In this document: positions 1 to 7,952 of the stretch, in pieces
Position numbering within the stretch: the first letter of the stretch is position 1
Layout: every line of letters begins with the position of its first letter
Assembly: GCA_964617875.1 (NCBI GenBank)
Contig: CAZUAI010000018.1
Location: forward strand, 1-64,000
DNA: 64,000 bases
Source of the DNA: CAZMVY01 sp964617875
GTDB taxonomy: Bacteria; Planctomycetota; Phycisphaerae; UBA1845; PWPN01
Direction: 5' to 3'
Notes under the pieces: generated by a model
Told to the model about the DNA's origin: nothing
Seen by the model: only the letters and a program-made list of their open reading frames with translations
Databases searched by the model: none
Translations under genes and position numbers: made by a program

Positions 1-2461
1 TGCTCGCCGGGCCGTCCACGATCTTGTGCAGGAAGATGATCTCGTCCTTCCACTCCCGCACGGCGACGTTGCAGTTGCGGACGCCCTCGAGCAGGCCCGC
101 CAGCTCCGTCAGCTCGTGGTAGTGCGTCGCGAAGAGCGTGCGGCACTTCGTCTGCGTGGCGAGATGCTCCGTCATCGCCCACGCCAGCGCGAGGCCGTCG
201 TAGGTGCTCGTGCCGCGGCCGATCTCGTCGAGGATGACGAGGCTGTCGGCCGTCGCGTTGTTGAGGATGTTCGCCGCCTCGGTCATCTCGACCATGAAGG
301 TGGACTGGCCGCGGGCGATCTCGTCGCTGGCGCCGACACGGGCGAAGAGGCGGTCGGCCGGGCCCAGCCGCATCGACGCCGCCGGGACGTAGCTCCCGAT
401 CTGCGCGAGGAGCGTCAGCAGCGCCATCTGCCGGATGTAGGTGCTCTTGCCCGCCATGTTCGGGCCGGTCAGCAGGACGAGCCGCGAGCGGGCCGCATCC
501 AGCGAGCCGTCGTTCGGCACGAACCGCTCGCCGAGCAGCTGGTCCAGCACGGGGTGCCGCCCGTCCTTCACCTCGAGGACCGGCGCGTCGGCCAGCTCCG
601 GCCGCACGTAGCTCCGCTCGCAGCTCAGTTCGGCGAGGCCCGCGAGGACGTCGATCTGCCCGACGGCGTCGGCGATCCGCTGGAGCGCGGGGATGTTCCG
701 CCCGGCCTCGGCGCGGAGCTGCTCGAACAGGCGGAACTCGAGGTCGTTCGCCCGCTCGCGGGCGGTGAGGACCTCGGTCTCGTGCTGCTTGAGGTCGTCG
801 GTGATGTAGCGCTCGGCGTTCTTGACGGTCTGCTTGCGGACATAGTCGGGCGGGACGCGGTCGCGGTAGGCGTTGCCGATCTCGATGTAGTAGCCGAAGA
901 CGGAGTTGAAGCCGACCTTGAGCGAGCCGATGCCGGTGCGCTGAGCCTCGCGGGCCTGAAACTCGGCAAGCCACTGCTGCCCGCCGGCGGCGATACCGCG
1001 AAGGCGGTCCAGTTCCGCGTCGAAGCCGTCGGCGATGATGCCGCCCTCGCGGACGGTCAACGGGGGGGCGGGCTGCAGGCCGCGCGTCAGCAGATCGCAC
1101 AGCGCGGGCAGATCCTCCGCCTGCGCGATGAGTTCGGCGATCAGCGCGGCGGGGGCCGTGGCGAGCGCCCAGGGGCGAGCCGCGGATCGCCGGTCGGCCC
1201 GCGTGCCGGAGGAAGCGGCCGGCGCACTCCCCGGGGCGCTCGCCGCGTCCTCTGGAGAGGCCCCACCCCACAGGGCGCGGATTGCCGGGAGACGCTCCAG
1301 CGCGCGGCGGATGCCGACGAGGTCGCGGGGCGAGGCACGGCCGACGCCGAGGCGGGCGGTGATCCGCTCCAGGTCGCCCAACTCGCGCAGCATCCTGCGG
1401 AGGCTCGCCAGCCGGTCGCGGTCGGCGCGAAGCTCGCTGATCGCGTCCAGCCGGCGATTGATCGCCTTCGCATCCCGCAGCGGCGACCGCAGCCAGCGGC
1501 GGAGGCACCGCGAGCCGATCGGGTTGGCGGTGCGGTCGATGGCGTACAGCAGCGAGCCTTCGAAGGCCGCGCCGCGGAGCGTCTGCTCGATCTCGAGCGA
1601 GCGCCACGTCGCCTGGTCGATGTGGACGAACTCGCCCGTGTCCCGCCGTGTGATGCGGAGGACGTGGCGCGCGCTGGTCTTCTGCGTCTCGAGCAGGTAC
1701 TCGAGCAGCGCCCCGGCGGCGCAGAGGGAGACGTCCATGCCGTCGAAGCCGAAGCCGGCGAGCGTCGCCACCTCGAAGTGGCGGTGGAGGACCTCCTCGG
1801 CGTGTCGGGCGTCGAAGTGGTGCGCCGGACGCTGCGTGACGGTCAGGTCGGCGATGCGGCGGAAGGCGTCGGCGACGGGGTCGGGCCTGTCGATCGGGGC
1901 CTGGGCGACGAGCAGCTCCGCCGGTCGCCAGCGGACGAGTTCATCCAGCGCCTGCCGTGCGGAGGCGACCTCGACGAAGAAGTGCCCCGCGGCGAGGTCC
2001 AGGCAGGCGATGCCGACGTCCTCCCCGCGCGAGCAGACGGCGGCGAGCCACTGGTCGGAGCGCTCCTCGAGCAGGGCGTCGTCGGTGAGCGTGCCGGGCG
2101 TGACGATGCGGACGATCTCACGCTTGACGACGCCCCTGGCGAGCCTGGGGTCCTCGACCTGCTCGCTGATGGCGACCTTGTAGCCGGCGCGGACGAGCTT
2201 GCCGAGGTAGCTCTCGAGGGCGTGGTAGGGGATGCCGGCGAGCGGCGTCGGGTTGGCCCCCTTGTCGCGGGAGGTCAGGGCGATGCCGAGGACGCGGCTG
2301 GCCGTCTCGGCGTCCTCGTAGAACGTTTCGTAGAAGTCGCCCATGCGGAACAGCAGGACGGCGTCGGGCGCCTGGGCCTTCTGCTCGGCGTACTGGCGCA
2401 TGGCGGGCGTCAGGTCGGCCAGCGACCTGGCGGTGCGGTAGCTGTGTTCGGTGTTGCCCAT
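1..2461 (-). CDS. mutS: DNA mismatch repair ATPase MutS (3' end beyond window)
   Basis: MutS recognises mispairs and starts mismatch repair as an ATP-driven clamp. About 820 residues are present and the reading frame is still open at base 1, so the C-terminus is missing. The N-terminal mismatch-binding domain carries GDFYETFYED near residue 40, which holds the Phe-x-Glu wedge. The Walker A motif GPNMAGKST lies near residue 662, DEIGRGTSTYDG near 742, and the ATHYHELTEL stretch follows. An Ala/Pro/Ser-rich stretch near residues 390-430 looks like a lineage-specific linker in the lever region. The ATG at 2461 was chosen because the conserved N-terminus begins about 12 residues later; no strong ribosome site is visible. 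It lies downstream of the toxin-antitoxin pair on the same strand, separated by a palindromic repeat. Confidence 0.96.
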   Translation of the reverse strand, partial: MGNTEHSYRTARSLADLTPAMRQYAEQKAQAPDAVLLFRMGDFYETFYEDAETASRVLGIALTSRDKGANPTPLAGIPYHALESYLGKLVRAGYKVAISEQVEDPRLARGVVKREIVRIVTPGTLTDDALLEERSDQWLAAVCSRGEDVGIACLDLAAGHFFVEVASARQALDELVRWRPAELLVAQAPIDRPDPVADAFRRIADLTVTQRPAHHFDARHAEEVLHRHFEVATLAGFGFDGMDVSLCAAGALLEYLLETQKTSARHVLRITRRDTGEFVHIDQATWRSLEIEQTLRGAAFEGSLLYAIDRTANPIGSRCLRRWLRSPLRDAKAINRRLDAISELRADRDRLASLRRMLRELGDLERITARLGVGRASPRDLVGIRRALERLPAIRALWGGASPEDAASAPGSAPAASSGTRADRRSAARPWALATAPAALIAELIAQAEDLPALCDLLTRGLQPAPPLTVREGGIIADGFDAELDRLRGIAAGGQQWLAEFQAREAQRTGIGSLKVGFNSVFGYYIEIGNAYRDRVPPDYVRKQTVKNAERYITDDLKQHETEVLTARERANDLEFRLFEQLRAEAGRNIPALQRIADAVGQIDVLAGLAELSCERSYVRPELADAPVLEVKDGRHPVLDQLLGERFVPNDGSLDAARSRLVLLTGPNMAGKSTYIRQMALLTLLAQIGSYVPAASMRLGPADRLFARVGASDEIARGQSTFMVEMTEAANILNNATADSLVILDEIGRGTSTYDGLALAWAMTEHLATQTKCRTLFATHYHELTELAGLLEGVRNCNVAVREWKDEIIFLHKIVDGPAS

Positions 2462-2473
2462 ACGCGAGCGGCA

Positions 2474-2555
2474 CTGTATGACACGCGGGGCGGTTTCTCA
2501 AGGAGATGACAGGTGGGCGCATCCGCGGCGTTCCGCGGAGCCGCCCCCGCTACCC
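2474..2555. repeat. Composite repeat, copy A (left of the TA pair)
   Basis: Two adjacent blocks also found at 3324-3490. Block 1 (2474-2510) matches 3324-3360 at 32 of 37 bases. Block 2 (2509-2554) matches 3445-3490 at 39 of 46 bases and is palindromic (GGTGGGC...CCGCGG...CCGCGG...GCCC). The stop codon of the PIN gene is formed by the CTA inside block 2. It looks like a REP-type dispersed palindrome. Confidence 0.8.
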
Positions 2556-3014
2556 GGGCTTGGCAAAGGCGGCCTCGACCCTGCGCAGGAACACGGACGG
2601 CTCGATGATTTCGAGCCCGGGGAATCGCGTGGTGAATTCGGCGGACTGCATGAGATCGAGCAGGTCTCTGTCGCGCGTGACAAGAAAACGGGCCTTTGCC
2701 GCACTGGCGAGGTTGACGTAGGGCGCATCGTCCGGGTCGCGGTCATACGTGAACTCGACCGGCACGTCCTCGACCGGCTCCGTGTACTTGGCAAGATCGA
2801 GGATAAACCGATCGACCCGTTCGGCCGCGATGCCGAGCCTGGGAGGCAGCTTGGTGGAGAGTTCGCGAATTTCCTGGAGACAGTACTTACTGACGAACAC
2901 TCTCACCTGCCCCCTCTGGGCGCCGGCAAGACACCCTCCGGCCGGCCCCCTGGGATTGATGAGGGCGTGCGCAAAGACGGTGCACTCGAAGACGGCCGGG
3001 ATCGGCGGGTTCAC
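2550..3014 (-). CDS. PIN-domain protein, putative type II toxin
   Basis: A 154-residue PIN-fold protein of the putative toxin type usually written as VFDxN...NPxGPAG. PIN toxins are Mg-dependent RNases that cut tRNA, rRNA or mRNA. The order fits the fold: strand 1 with VFECTVF, then INPRGPAG, a Glu in LQEIRELS, DPDDAPYVN, and the late acidic TRDRDLLDL. The first acidic position, normally Asp in DTN/DCN, is Glu10 here with Thr in place of the usual Asn, so catalysis may be altered. It overlaps the upstream antitoxin gene by 4 bases (ATGA), which implies translational coupling. Its TAG stop lies in a palindromic repeat. RNase activity is inferred from the family only. Confidence 0.82.
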   Translation of the reverse strand: MNPPIPAVFECTVFAHALINPRGPAGGCLAGAQRGQVRVFVSKYCLQEIRELSTKLPPRLGIAAERVDRFILDLAKYTEPVEDVPVEFTYDRDPDDAPYVNLASAAKARFLVTRDRDLLDLMQSAEFTTRFPGLEIIEPSVFLRRVEAAFAKPG

Positions 3015-3277
3015 CGGTCTTGTCTCGCGGCCCGACGTTCAGCCCGCACGTCGTGCTTGGCTCGTTCGAGCATCTCGCCCAACTCGTCGTCGGTCATGCC
3101 GCTTTCCAGGAATCGCTGGTAAATCGGGCCGCTCAACTCCTCGAGCGGCGTGGGCGGCTCGGCGAAGTGCTTCACGAGCGTGGCCACGTACGAAGGAAGA
3201 TCCTGGCCGGTGGCGGCGGCGCGCTCCGCGAGCCTAGCCTTCGCTTCGGACGAAATGGGAATCTGAAGCATCGTCAT
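3011..3277 (-). CDS. Putative antitoxin of the PIN pair
   Basis: An 88-residue hydrophilic protein directly upstream of, and overlapping by 4 bases, the PIN toxin. Its N-terminus (QIPISSEAKARLAERAAATG) looks like a ribbon-helix-helix type DNA-binding segment. The C-terminal half is acidic and then ends very basic (AKHDVRAERRAARQDR), as expected for a toxin-wrapping tail. Such antitoxins neutralise the toxin and repress their own promoter. A TATAAT box lies only 8 bases before the ATG, so the message may be leaderless. The function rests on gene order and size rather than a recognised signature. Confidence 0.72.
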   Translation of the reverse strand: MTMLQIPISSEAKARLAERAAATGQDLPSYVATLVKHFAEPPTPLEELSGPIYQRFLESGMTDDELGEMLERAKHDVRAERRAARQDR

Positions 3278-3285
3278 GATACAGT

Positions 3286-3291
3286 ATTATA
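3286..3291 (-). promoter_or_regulatory. Candidate -10 box for the TA pair
   Basis: The minus strand reads TATAAT, a perfect consensus, followed by 8 bases and then the antitoxin ATG. No good -35 match was found at 16-18 bases. If used, transcription would start at or within 2 bases of the start codon. Confidence 0.45.
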
Positions 3292-3323
3292 GTCGATTCT
3301 CGCTGCCGCTGCACTCCAAGCCC

Positions 3324-3490
3324 CTGTATGACACGCGGGACGGATTCTGAAGGAGACGAGCGACAAGGCACGAATCGCAGCGGCAAGGGATGAACGGGCG
3401 CCCCCACCGCTGAAGCGGCGGGGGCGCGAATTCGCCCGACTCCAACAGGTGGGCGAACCCGCGGGGTACCGCGGAACCGCCCACCCTACC
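3324..3490. repeat. Composite repeat, copy B (right of the TA pair)
   Basis: Block 1 at 3324-3360 and block 2 at 3445-3490 match copy A at 2474-2555, but here they are separated by 84 bases containing a further hairpin. Block 2 is a near-perfect palindrome centred on GTAC. The stop codon of the metallo-hydrolase gene (CTA at 3486-3488) sits at the same position in the repeat as the toxin's stop does in copy A. Confidence 0.8.
3398..3427. repeat. Strong hairpin inside repeat copy B
   Basis: Arms of 13 bases (GCGCCCCCACCGC and GCGGCGGGGGCGC, one mismatch) with a TGAA loop. It could act as a factor-dependent or structural terminator for the hydrolase gene, but no T-run follows on either strand. 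Confidence 0.7.
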
Positions 3491-4250
3491 GCACCTCGCG
3501 GATTTCGCTCACTTCGTACCGGCCGGCGATGCCGACGGGGAAGTCGCGGCCGACCGTGGCGCGGAACGTGCTCAGCGCCAGCTCCGGCTCATTGTTCTGT
3601 TCGCTGAGGTGCGAGAGCATCACCCACTGCAGCCGCCGGGAGCGGTGCGCGCGGGTCAGCTCGCCCGCCTCCTCGTTCGAGAGGTGCCCCTGCGGCCCGC
3701 GGATCCGCTGCTGCAGCGACGGCGGATACGGGCCGGCGGCCAGCATCCCGGGATCGTAGTTCGACTCGAGGTACGCCGCATCCAGCTCCCCGTAGAACTT
3801 CCGCAGCACCGCGAACGGGTGGCCGAGGTCCGTGAGGACGCCGACCCGCCGACCGTCGTGCTCGACGATGAACGCGCAGCCGTCGGCCGCGTCGTGCGGC
3901 GTGGGCATGGACCAGACGACGACGCCGTCGAACTCGATCCGCCCGCCGGCCTGGAAGCGGCGGAGATCGTGCACGCGCCCCTGGTCGATGCGGATGCTGC
4001 GCCACGTGGGCCCGGTGGCGTAGATCGGGATGCCGAACTTGCGCTGGTAGATGCCCGCGCAGCGGACGTGGTCGTCGTGGTTGTGCGAGAGAATCAGCGC
4101 GGTGACGTCGCGGATGTCACGGCCGTGCGCGGCGAGGCGGGTCGCGGCCTGGACGCCGCTGATGCCGGCGTCGAAGAGCAGGCGGACGTCGCCCGCCTCG
4201 ACGTAGATGCAGTTGCCGTTCGAGCCGCTCTGGAGCGAAAACGTGATCAT
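3486..4250 (-). CDS. MBL-fold metallo-hydrolase (YycJ/WalJ-like)
   Basis: A 254-residue metallo-beta-lactamase-fold hydrolase. The metal-binding signature SHNHDDHV (H-x-H-x-D-H) is near residue 55, followed by HDAADG and a late His in MLSHLSEQNNEP. The N-terminal FSLQSGSNGNC resembles the SGSSGN start of YycJ/WalJ-type proteins, which are cytoplasmic and linked to DNA or cell-wall maintenance in Firmicutes. The substrate cannot be read from the sequence. It is transcribed away from the helicase gene end, with a TATAAT box at 4289-4294 about 40 bases before the ATG. The stop codon lies in repeat copy B. Confidence 0.87.
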   Translation of the reverse strand: MITFSLQSGSNGNCIYVEAGDVRLLFDAGISGVQAATRLAAHGRDIRDVTALILSHNHDDHVRCAGIYQRKFGIPIYATGPTWRSIRIDQGRVHDLRRFQAGGRIEFDGVVVWSMPTPHDAADGCAFIVEHDGRRVGVLTDLGHPFAVLRKFYGELDAAYLESNYDPGMLAAGPYPPSLQQRIRGPQGHLSNEEAGELTRAHRSRRLQWVMLSHLSEQNNEPELALSTFRATVGRDFPVGIAGRYEVSEIREVR

Positions 4251-4288
4251 CGTGCTGCGCGTCCGTTCGTGCGTGGTCCCACGCCGCC

Positions 4289-4294
4289 ATTATA
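4289..4294 (-). promoter_or_regulatory. Candidate -10 box for the MBL hydrolase
   Basis: TATAAT on the minus strand, about 39 bases upstream of the ATG. The -35 region lies within the palindrome at 4296-4325 and does not match TTGACA. Confidence 0.45.
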
Positions 4295-4295
4295 T

Positions 4296-4325
4296 GCGCA
4301 AGCGGCAGATCCTGCCCGCTTGCGC
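4296..4325. repeat. Perfect 10-bp inverted repeat
   Basis: Arms GCGCAAGCGG and CCGCTTGCGC flank a 10-base spacer. It lies 26 bases past the helicase stop and overlaps the spacer/-35 area of the next promoter, so it could be a terminator stem, an operator, or both. No T-run follows. Confidence 0.6.
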
Positions 4326-4350
4326 GGGCCTCGACCGTGCCCTACGGGCC

Positions 4351-6303
4351 TCACACGCGCCGGATGTCGCACTCCGGCAACGCGGCGAGGAACCCCCGAC
4401 CGTACGGCTTGCGGACAATCCGGGGGTCGAGGACCACGATGATACCGCGGTCGTTGCGGTGGCGGATGAGGCGGCCGAAGCCCTGCTTGAACTTGAGGAT
4501 TGCCTCGGGGAGCTGGTACTCGTTGAATGGGCTGCCGCCGGCGGCCCGGATCTGCTCCATCCGCGCCTCGATGAGCGGCCGGTCGGGCACGGCAAACGGC
4601 AGCTTGACGATGATGACGCACGAGAGCGCCTCGCCCGGCACGTCGATGCCCTGCCAGAAGGTATCCGCGCCGAAGATCACCATGCCCCGCTCACGGCGGA
4701 ACGTGTCGATCATCTCGGACCGGGCCATGCCTTCGCCGTGAACCAGGAGACGAATGCCGGCCTCTTTGAGCGCCGGCCGCAGGCGCTCGGCGGCCTGCCG
4801 GATCATCTGGAAGCTGGTGAACAGGACGAACGTCCGGCCCTGCATCTGCCTGACGTACCGCTCGATCGCGTCGCACGCGGCCGGGAGGAACTCGGAGCTG
4901 CCCGGTTCGGGCATCTGCGTCTCGAGGTAGAGCGTCACCTGCCGTTTGTAGTCGAACGGCGACCCGAGCCGCAGGCGGTGCGGCTTCTCGAGGCCGAGGC
5001 GGCCCTCGACGTACGCGAAGTCGTTGCCGGCCCCGGCGCAGAGCGTCGCGCTGGTCAGGACGACGCTGGGGATCTTGTCGAAGAGGGCCTTCTTCAGGGC
5101 GTCGGCGATGCGGACCGGGGCGGCGTGGATCGAGCACCGCCGCGCCGGCCGGCCGGTGATGTCGATCCAGTGAACGGCGTCGGCCTGCCGCATGGCGAGC
5201 AGCGCGTCGAGCGTTTCGGCGAACAGCGCGGCGCGCTGCATCAGCGAGTTCAGTTCGAAGCGGTCGTCCTCCTTCGTGACCCGGCTGCGGAGCCGGCCGA
5301 GCTGCGTCTGGACGAGCCGCAGCGCCGGGCTCAGCTCGTTCGGCACGGGGTTCGCCGTCGACAGCCGGCCGTTCTCGCGGCCCTTCGTTTGCTGCCATTC
5401 GATCAGCGCCCGCCAGAAGGCCGAGGCCGCGCGCCTCGCCTTCTGCACGACGCGGATCGCGTCGTCGGCGTGCAGGCCGGTGAGGAACCCGCGTTCGGTC
5501 TTCTCGTTGTGCATCGACTGGAGCAGGTAGCGCACCTTCGCGTCCGAGACCTCCGCGCCGAAGTGCTCGGCGGCGACGGACTCGATCGTGTGCGCTTCGT
5601 CGAGCACGACGAAATCGTAGTCGGGCAGGATCCGCGCATCGTCCATCCGCAGCGCGAGGTCGCTCATGAGCAGCGCGTGGTTGACGACGAGGATCTGAGC
5701 GCCGTGGACCCGGCGGCGCGCGGCCTGGTAGAAGCACCTCTCGAAGTACGGGCACTTGCGGCCCATGCAGTTGCCGTGCTCGCTGTTGACCTTCTCCCAG
5801 ACGGCGAAGTCGGGCTGCGGCGACAGGTCGGCCAGCGACCCGTCCGTGGTCCGGCGGGCCCAGGCCTCGATCCGCCGCAACTCCTCGAGCTGCTCGTGGA
5901 AGAAGAGGCCCTGCTGCCGGCGCATCGCCTGTTCGAGCCGCCGCAGGCCGAGGTAGTTGCTGCGTCCCTTGACGAGCACGGCGGTGAACGGCTCGGGCCA
6001 GACGCTCGCGAGGAACGGGATGTCGCGGTGGATGATCTGCTCCTGGAGGGCGATCGTGTGCGTGCTGATCACGACCCGCTTCCTGTCCGCGAGGGCCCGG
6101 CGGATGGCCGGGACCAGGTAGGCGAAGCTCTTGCCGACGCCCGTGCCCGCCTCGACGAGCAGGTGGTGCGGCCCCCCGAACGCGGCCTCGACGGCGGCGG
6201 CCATCTCGAGCTGCTGGGCGCGTGCTTCGAACGTGGGCAGGCGCTGGAAGACCAGGCCGCCCGGCCCCAGCACGCCGGGGATGTCGAGGGGCTTGTCGGC
6301 CAT
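4351..6303 (-). CDS. DinG/XPD-family ATP-dependent DNA helicase
   Basis: A 650-residue superfamily 2 helicase of the DinG/YoaA/XPD type, which unwinds R-loops, D-loops or forked DNA 5' to 3'. Walker A is EAGTGVGKS near residue 52, the DEAH box VVLDEAHTIE is near 240, and the C-terminal motor has GADTFWQGIDVPGE and QGFGRLIRHR. The FeS-domain cysteines GNCMGRKC and ERC are present, but the first cysteine, normally in NYLC after the KGR motif, is Gly (KGRSNYLGLRRL). The start at 6303 is supported by MADKPLDIPG just ahead of the conserved region and by TGATG overlap with the upstream membrane protein. An extended frame upstream is only the antisense of that gene. Confidence 0.92.
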   Translation of the reverse strand: MADKPLDIPGVLGPGGLVFQRLPTFEARAQQLEMAAAVEAAFGGPHHLLVEAGTGVGKSFAYLVPAIRRALADRKRVVISTHTIALQEQIIHRDIPFLASVWPEPFTAVLVKGRSNYLGLRRLEQAMRRQQGLFFHEQLEELRRIEAWARRTTDGSLADLSPQPDFAVWEKVNSEHGNCMGRKCPYFERCFYQAARRRVHGAQILVVNHALLMSDLALRMDDARILPDYDFVVLDEAHTIESVAAEHFGAEVSDAKVRYLLQSMHNEKTERGFLTGLHADDAIRVVQKARRAASAFWRALIEWQQTKGRENGRLSTANPVPNELSPALRLVQTQLGRLRSRVTKEDDRFELNSLMQRAALFAETLDALLAMRQADAVHWIDITGRPARRCSIHAAPVRIADALKKALFDKIPSVVLTSATLCAGAGNDFAYVEGRLGLEKPHRLRLGSPFDYKRQVTLYLETQMPEPGSSEFLPAACDAIERYVRQMQGRTFVLFTSFQMIRQAAERLRPALKEAGIRLLVHGEGMARSEMIDTFRRERGMVIFGADTFWQGIDVPGEALSCVIIVKLPFAVPDRPLIEARMEQIRAAGGSPFNEYQLPEAILKFKQGFGRLIRHRNDRGIIVVLDPRIVRKPYGRGFLAALPECDIRRV

Positions 6304-6749
6304 CACCCGCCCGCCCTGGTCAGCTCGCCGACGAAGCGGATGAGGAACCAGATCGTAAGCGTGGACGCAAGCAGAATCACGATCGTCGAGCAGACGGCGA
6401 CGAACGTCGAGCCCTGCATGAGCCCGCCTTCCTTCATCGTGGCGATGATGTGCGGCCGGCCCAGGATGAGCAGGCATACGAGGATCGCGGCCTCCGTCGG
6501 CCAGATGGTGATCGAGTGGATGTAGCTGTAGACCCAGAGCCAGCCGGCGACGCGGGTGGGCTGGCCCTCGGGCCCGTGGATGAAGTGGCCGGCCACGAAG
6601 TACTCGCGGTGCCCCTTCGCATCGCGCTGGATGTAGCCGTTCGTCGCGTCGCCGCCGAGTTCGGCGTAGACGATCGCGTAGGCCACGAAGTTCAGCAGGC
6701 CGAGGAAGATGACCCAGATGCAGATGCGATTTCGGGTTCGACGGTCCAT
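6303..6749 (-). CDS. Small membrane protein, unknown function
   Basis: A 148-residue protein with a basic N-terminus (MDRRTRNR) and about three membrane helices: residues 9-29, one around 85-103, and one around 120-140. The loop between helices 1 and 2 is hydrophilic and contains REYFVAGHFIHGPEG. No family was recognised. The start at 6749 is preferred over a longer frame because the preceding segment is low-complexity and lacks conservation features. The stop overlaps the helicase start by one base (TGATG), so the two are probably co-translated, though a functional link is not evident. Confidence 0.72.
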   Translation of the reverse strand: MDRRTRNRICIWVIFLGLLNFVAYAIVYAELGGDATNGYIQRDAKGHREYFVAGHFIHGPEGQPTRVAGWLWVYSYIHSITIWPTEAAILVCLLILGRPHIIATMKEGGLMQGSTFVAVCSTIVILLASTLTIWFLIRFVGELTRAGG

Positions 6750-6884
6750 ACGACGGCTCTCGGCCTTGTCCCTGCCGGCGCCCCAGGCGAGGCCCGGGGG
6801 CCTGTCCTGCGCATCATACGCCGGGCGGCCGGGGAGGATCAACTCCGTCGTCGCCTGCGGCCGCGCCGGAACGTGATTGGGGGG

Positions 6885-7952
6885 TCAACGCCGCGGGCCG
6901 GCGTCCGGCCAGACGACGGGAGCCTGCCCGAGCTGATCGAGTTGCTGCAGGATCCATGTGTCGCGGGGAGCCTGCAGCTGGCAACGAAAGGCCTGTTCGA
7001 GGGCGTCGACGGCGGCGGCGGGACCGGCGGCGTGAATGATCCGCCGGACCTCGGCCGTGCGGGCATCCACCAGCCGCGCCGAGATGGCCAGCTCGCCGTC
7101 GGGCCGGACGGCCACCTCGCCCACGAGCAACAGTTCGACGCCGAGTTGCTCGCCCATGCGGCGAATCGCGCCGGCGTCCGCGCCCATGGCGGCGGCAACG
7201 TCCGCGTCCTTCAGGACCTCGCCCAGCCGGGCCCGCTCGACGATCCGGTACTTCTTGGCCCGTGCGAACTCCTGGGCCGCGATGGACGCCAGCGACTCGC
7301 ACCAGCCGGACAGGTCGGCCCGGTTGGTCGCGTTGCGGAACGGAACGACGGCAAGCGGAACGACGGGCTCCGCCGCGGGCTCGACGACGGGCGGCGGGGC
7401 CGGCGCCGGGGGCCCCATTCGGGCCACGCGGGCTGCCAGTCTCCGCGCGAGGTTGTCCGCCGCCTTGCGAAGCGCCCCGAGCATGGCGGCCTGATCCGTG
7501 CTGTCCGCGTAGCCGCCGGAATCGACGTCCCGGTGCAGCGGCGTCCGCTGCACGGGGTCGAGCACGACGCACCGGAGCATCACCTGCCGCGTCGGCATGC
7601 CGCCCCAGGCGTCGGTCGGCCGCGTCGCGGACCAGACAGCCACGATGAGGTCTGCATGCGCCGCACGATCGCCGGGCAGCGGCTCGAACCCGCGCTGCTG
7701 CAGCGCGTGGCTGACGGCCTGCTCGACGGCCTGCGGCCCTGGCGGTGACGAAGCGGCGAGAACGACGACACGGCGGCGCAGGGGCGCTGGAGCCACGGGC
7801 TCCCGCTGCGGTCGGGCGTCGGCCTCGCGCGGCGTCTCGGTCCGGGCCGGGCGCTCAAGCGTATTCTGTTGCTCGCAGCCGACGGACACCGCCGCCGCCA
7901 CAAACACCAGCGGCCGGAACGCCGACAGGACCCGGTCGTGGACGTGGCGCAT
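6885..7952 (-). CDS. CsgG/FlgO-like lipoprotein
   Basis: A 355-residue exported lipoprotein. The signal peptide ends in VSVGC with the lipid-modified Cys near residue 26. A Pro/Arg-rich linker follows. The middle part (about 60-190) contains VVVLAASS and LIVAVWSA strands. The C-terminal part (about 210-330) starts VVPFRNATN and contains the pattern typical of CsgG-like and penicillin-binding-activator-like domains: a small-subunit listing, then KKYRIVERARLGEVLKD, then LLVGEVAVRPDGELAISARLVD in shortened form. Such proteins sit on the inner face of the outer membrane. It is coupled to the preceding lipoprotein gene by a TAATG overlap. Its precise role is unknown. Confidence 0.78.
   Translation of the reverse strand: MRHVHDRVLSAFRPLVFVAAAVSVGCEQQNTLERPARTETPREADARPQREPVAPAPLRRRVVVLAASSPPGPQAVEQAVSHALQQRGFEPLPGDRAAHADLIVAVWSATRPTDAWGGMPTRQVMLRCVVLDPVQRTPLHRDVDSGGYADSTDQAAMLGALRKAADNLARRLAARVARMGPPAPAPPPVVEPAAEPVVPLAVVPFRNATNRADLSGWCESLASIAAQEFARAKKYRIVERARLGEVLKDADVAAAMGADAGAIRRMGEQLGVELLLVGEVAVRPDGELAISARLVDARTAEVRRIIHAAGPAAAVDALEQAFRCQLQAPRDTWILQQLDQLGQAPVVWPDAGPRR

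Noticed and set aside
26..2509. Very long open frame on the plus strand opposite mutS
   Set aside because: It is the reverse complement of a clear MutS; high GC content leaves antisense frames open, and the translation is Arg/Ala/Asp-rich with no domain.
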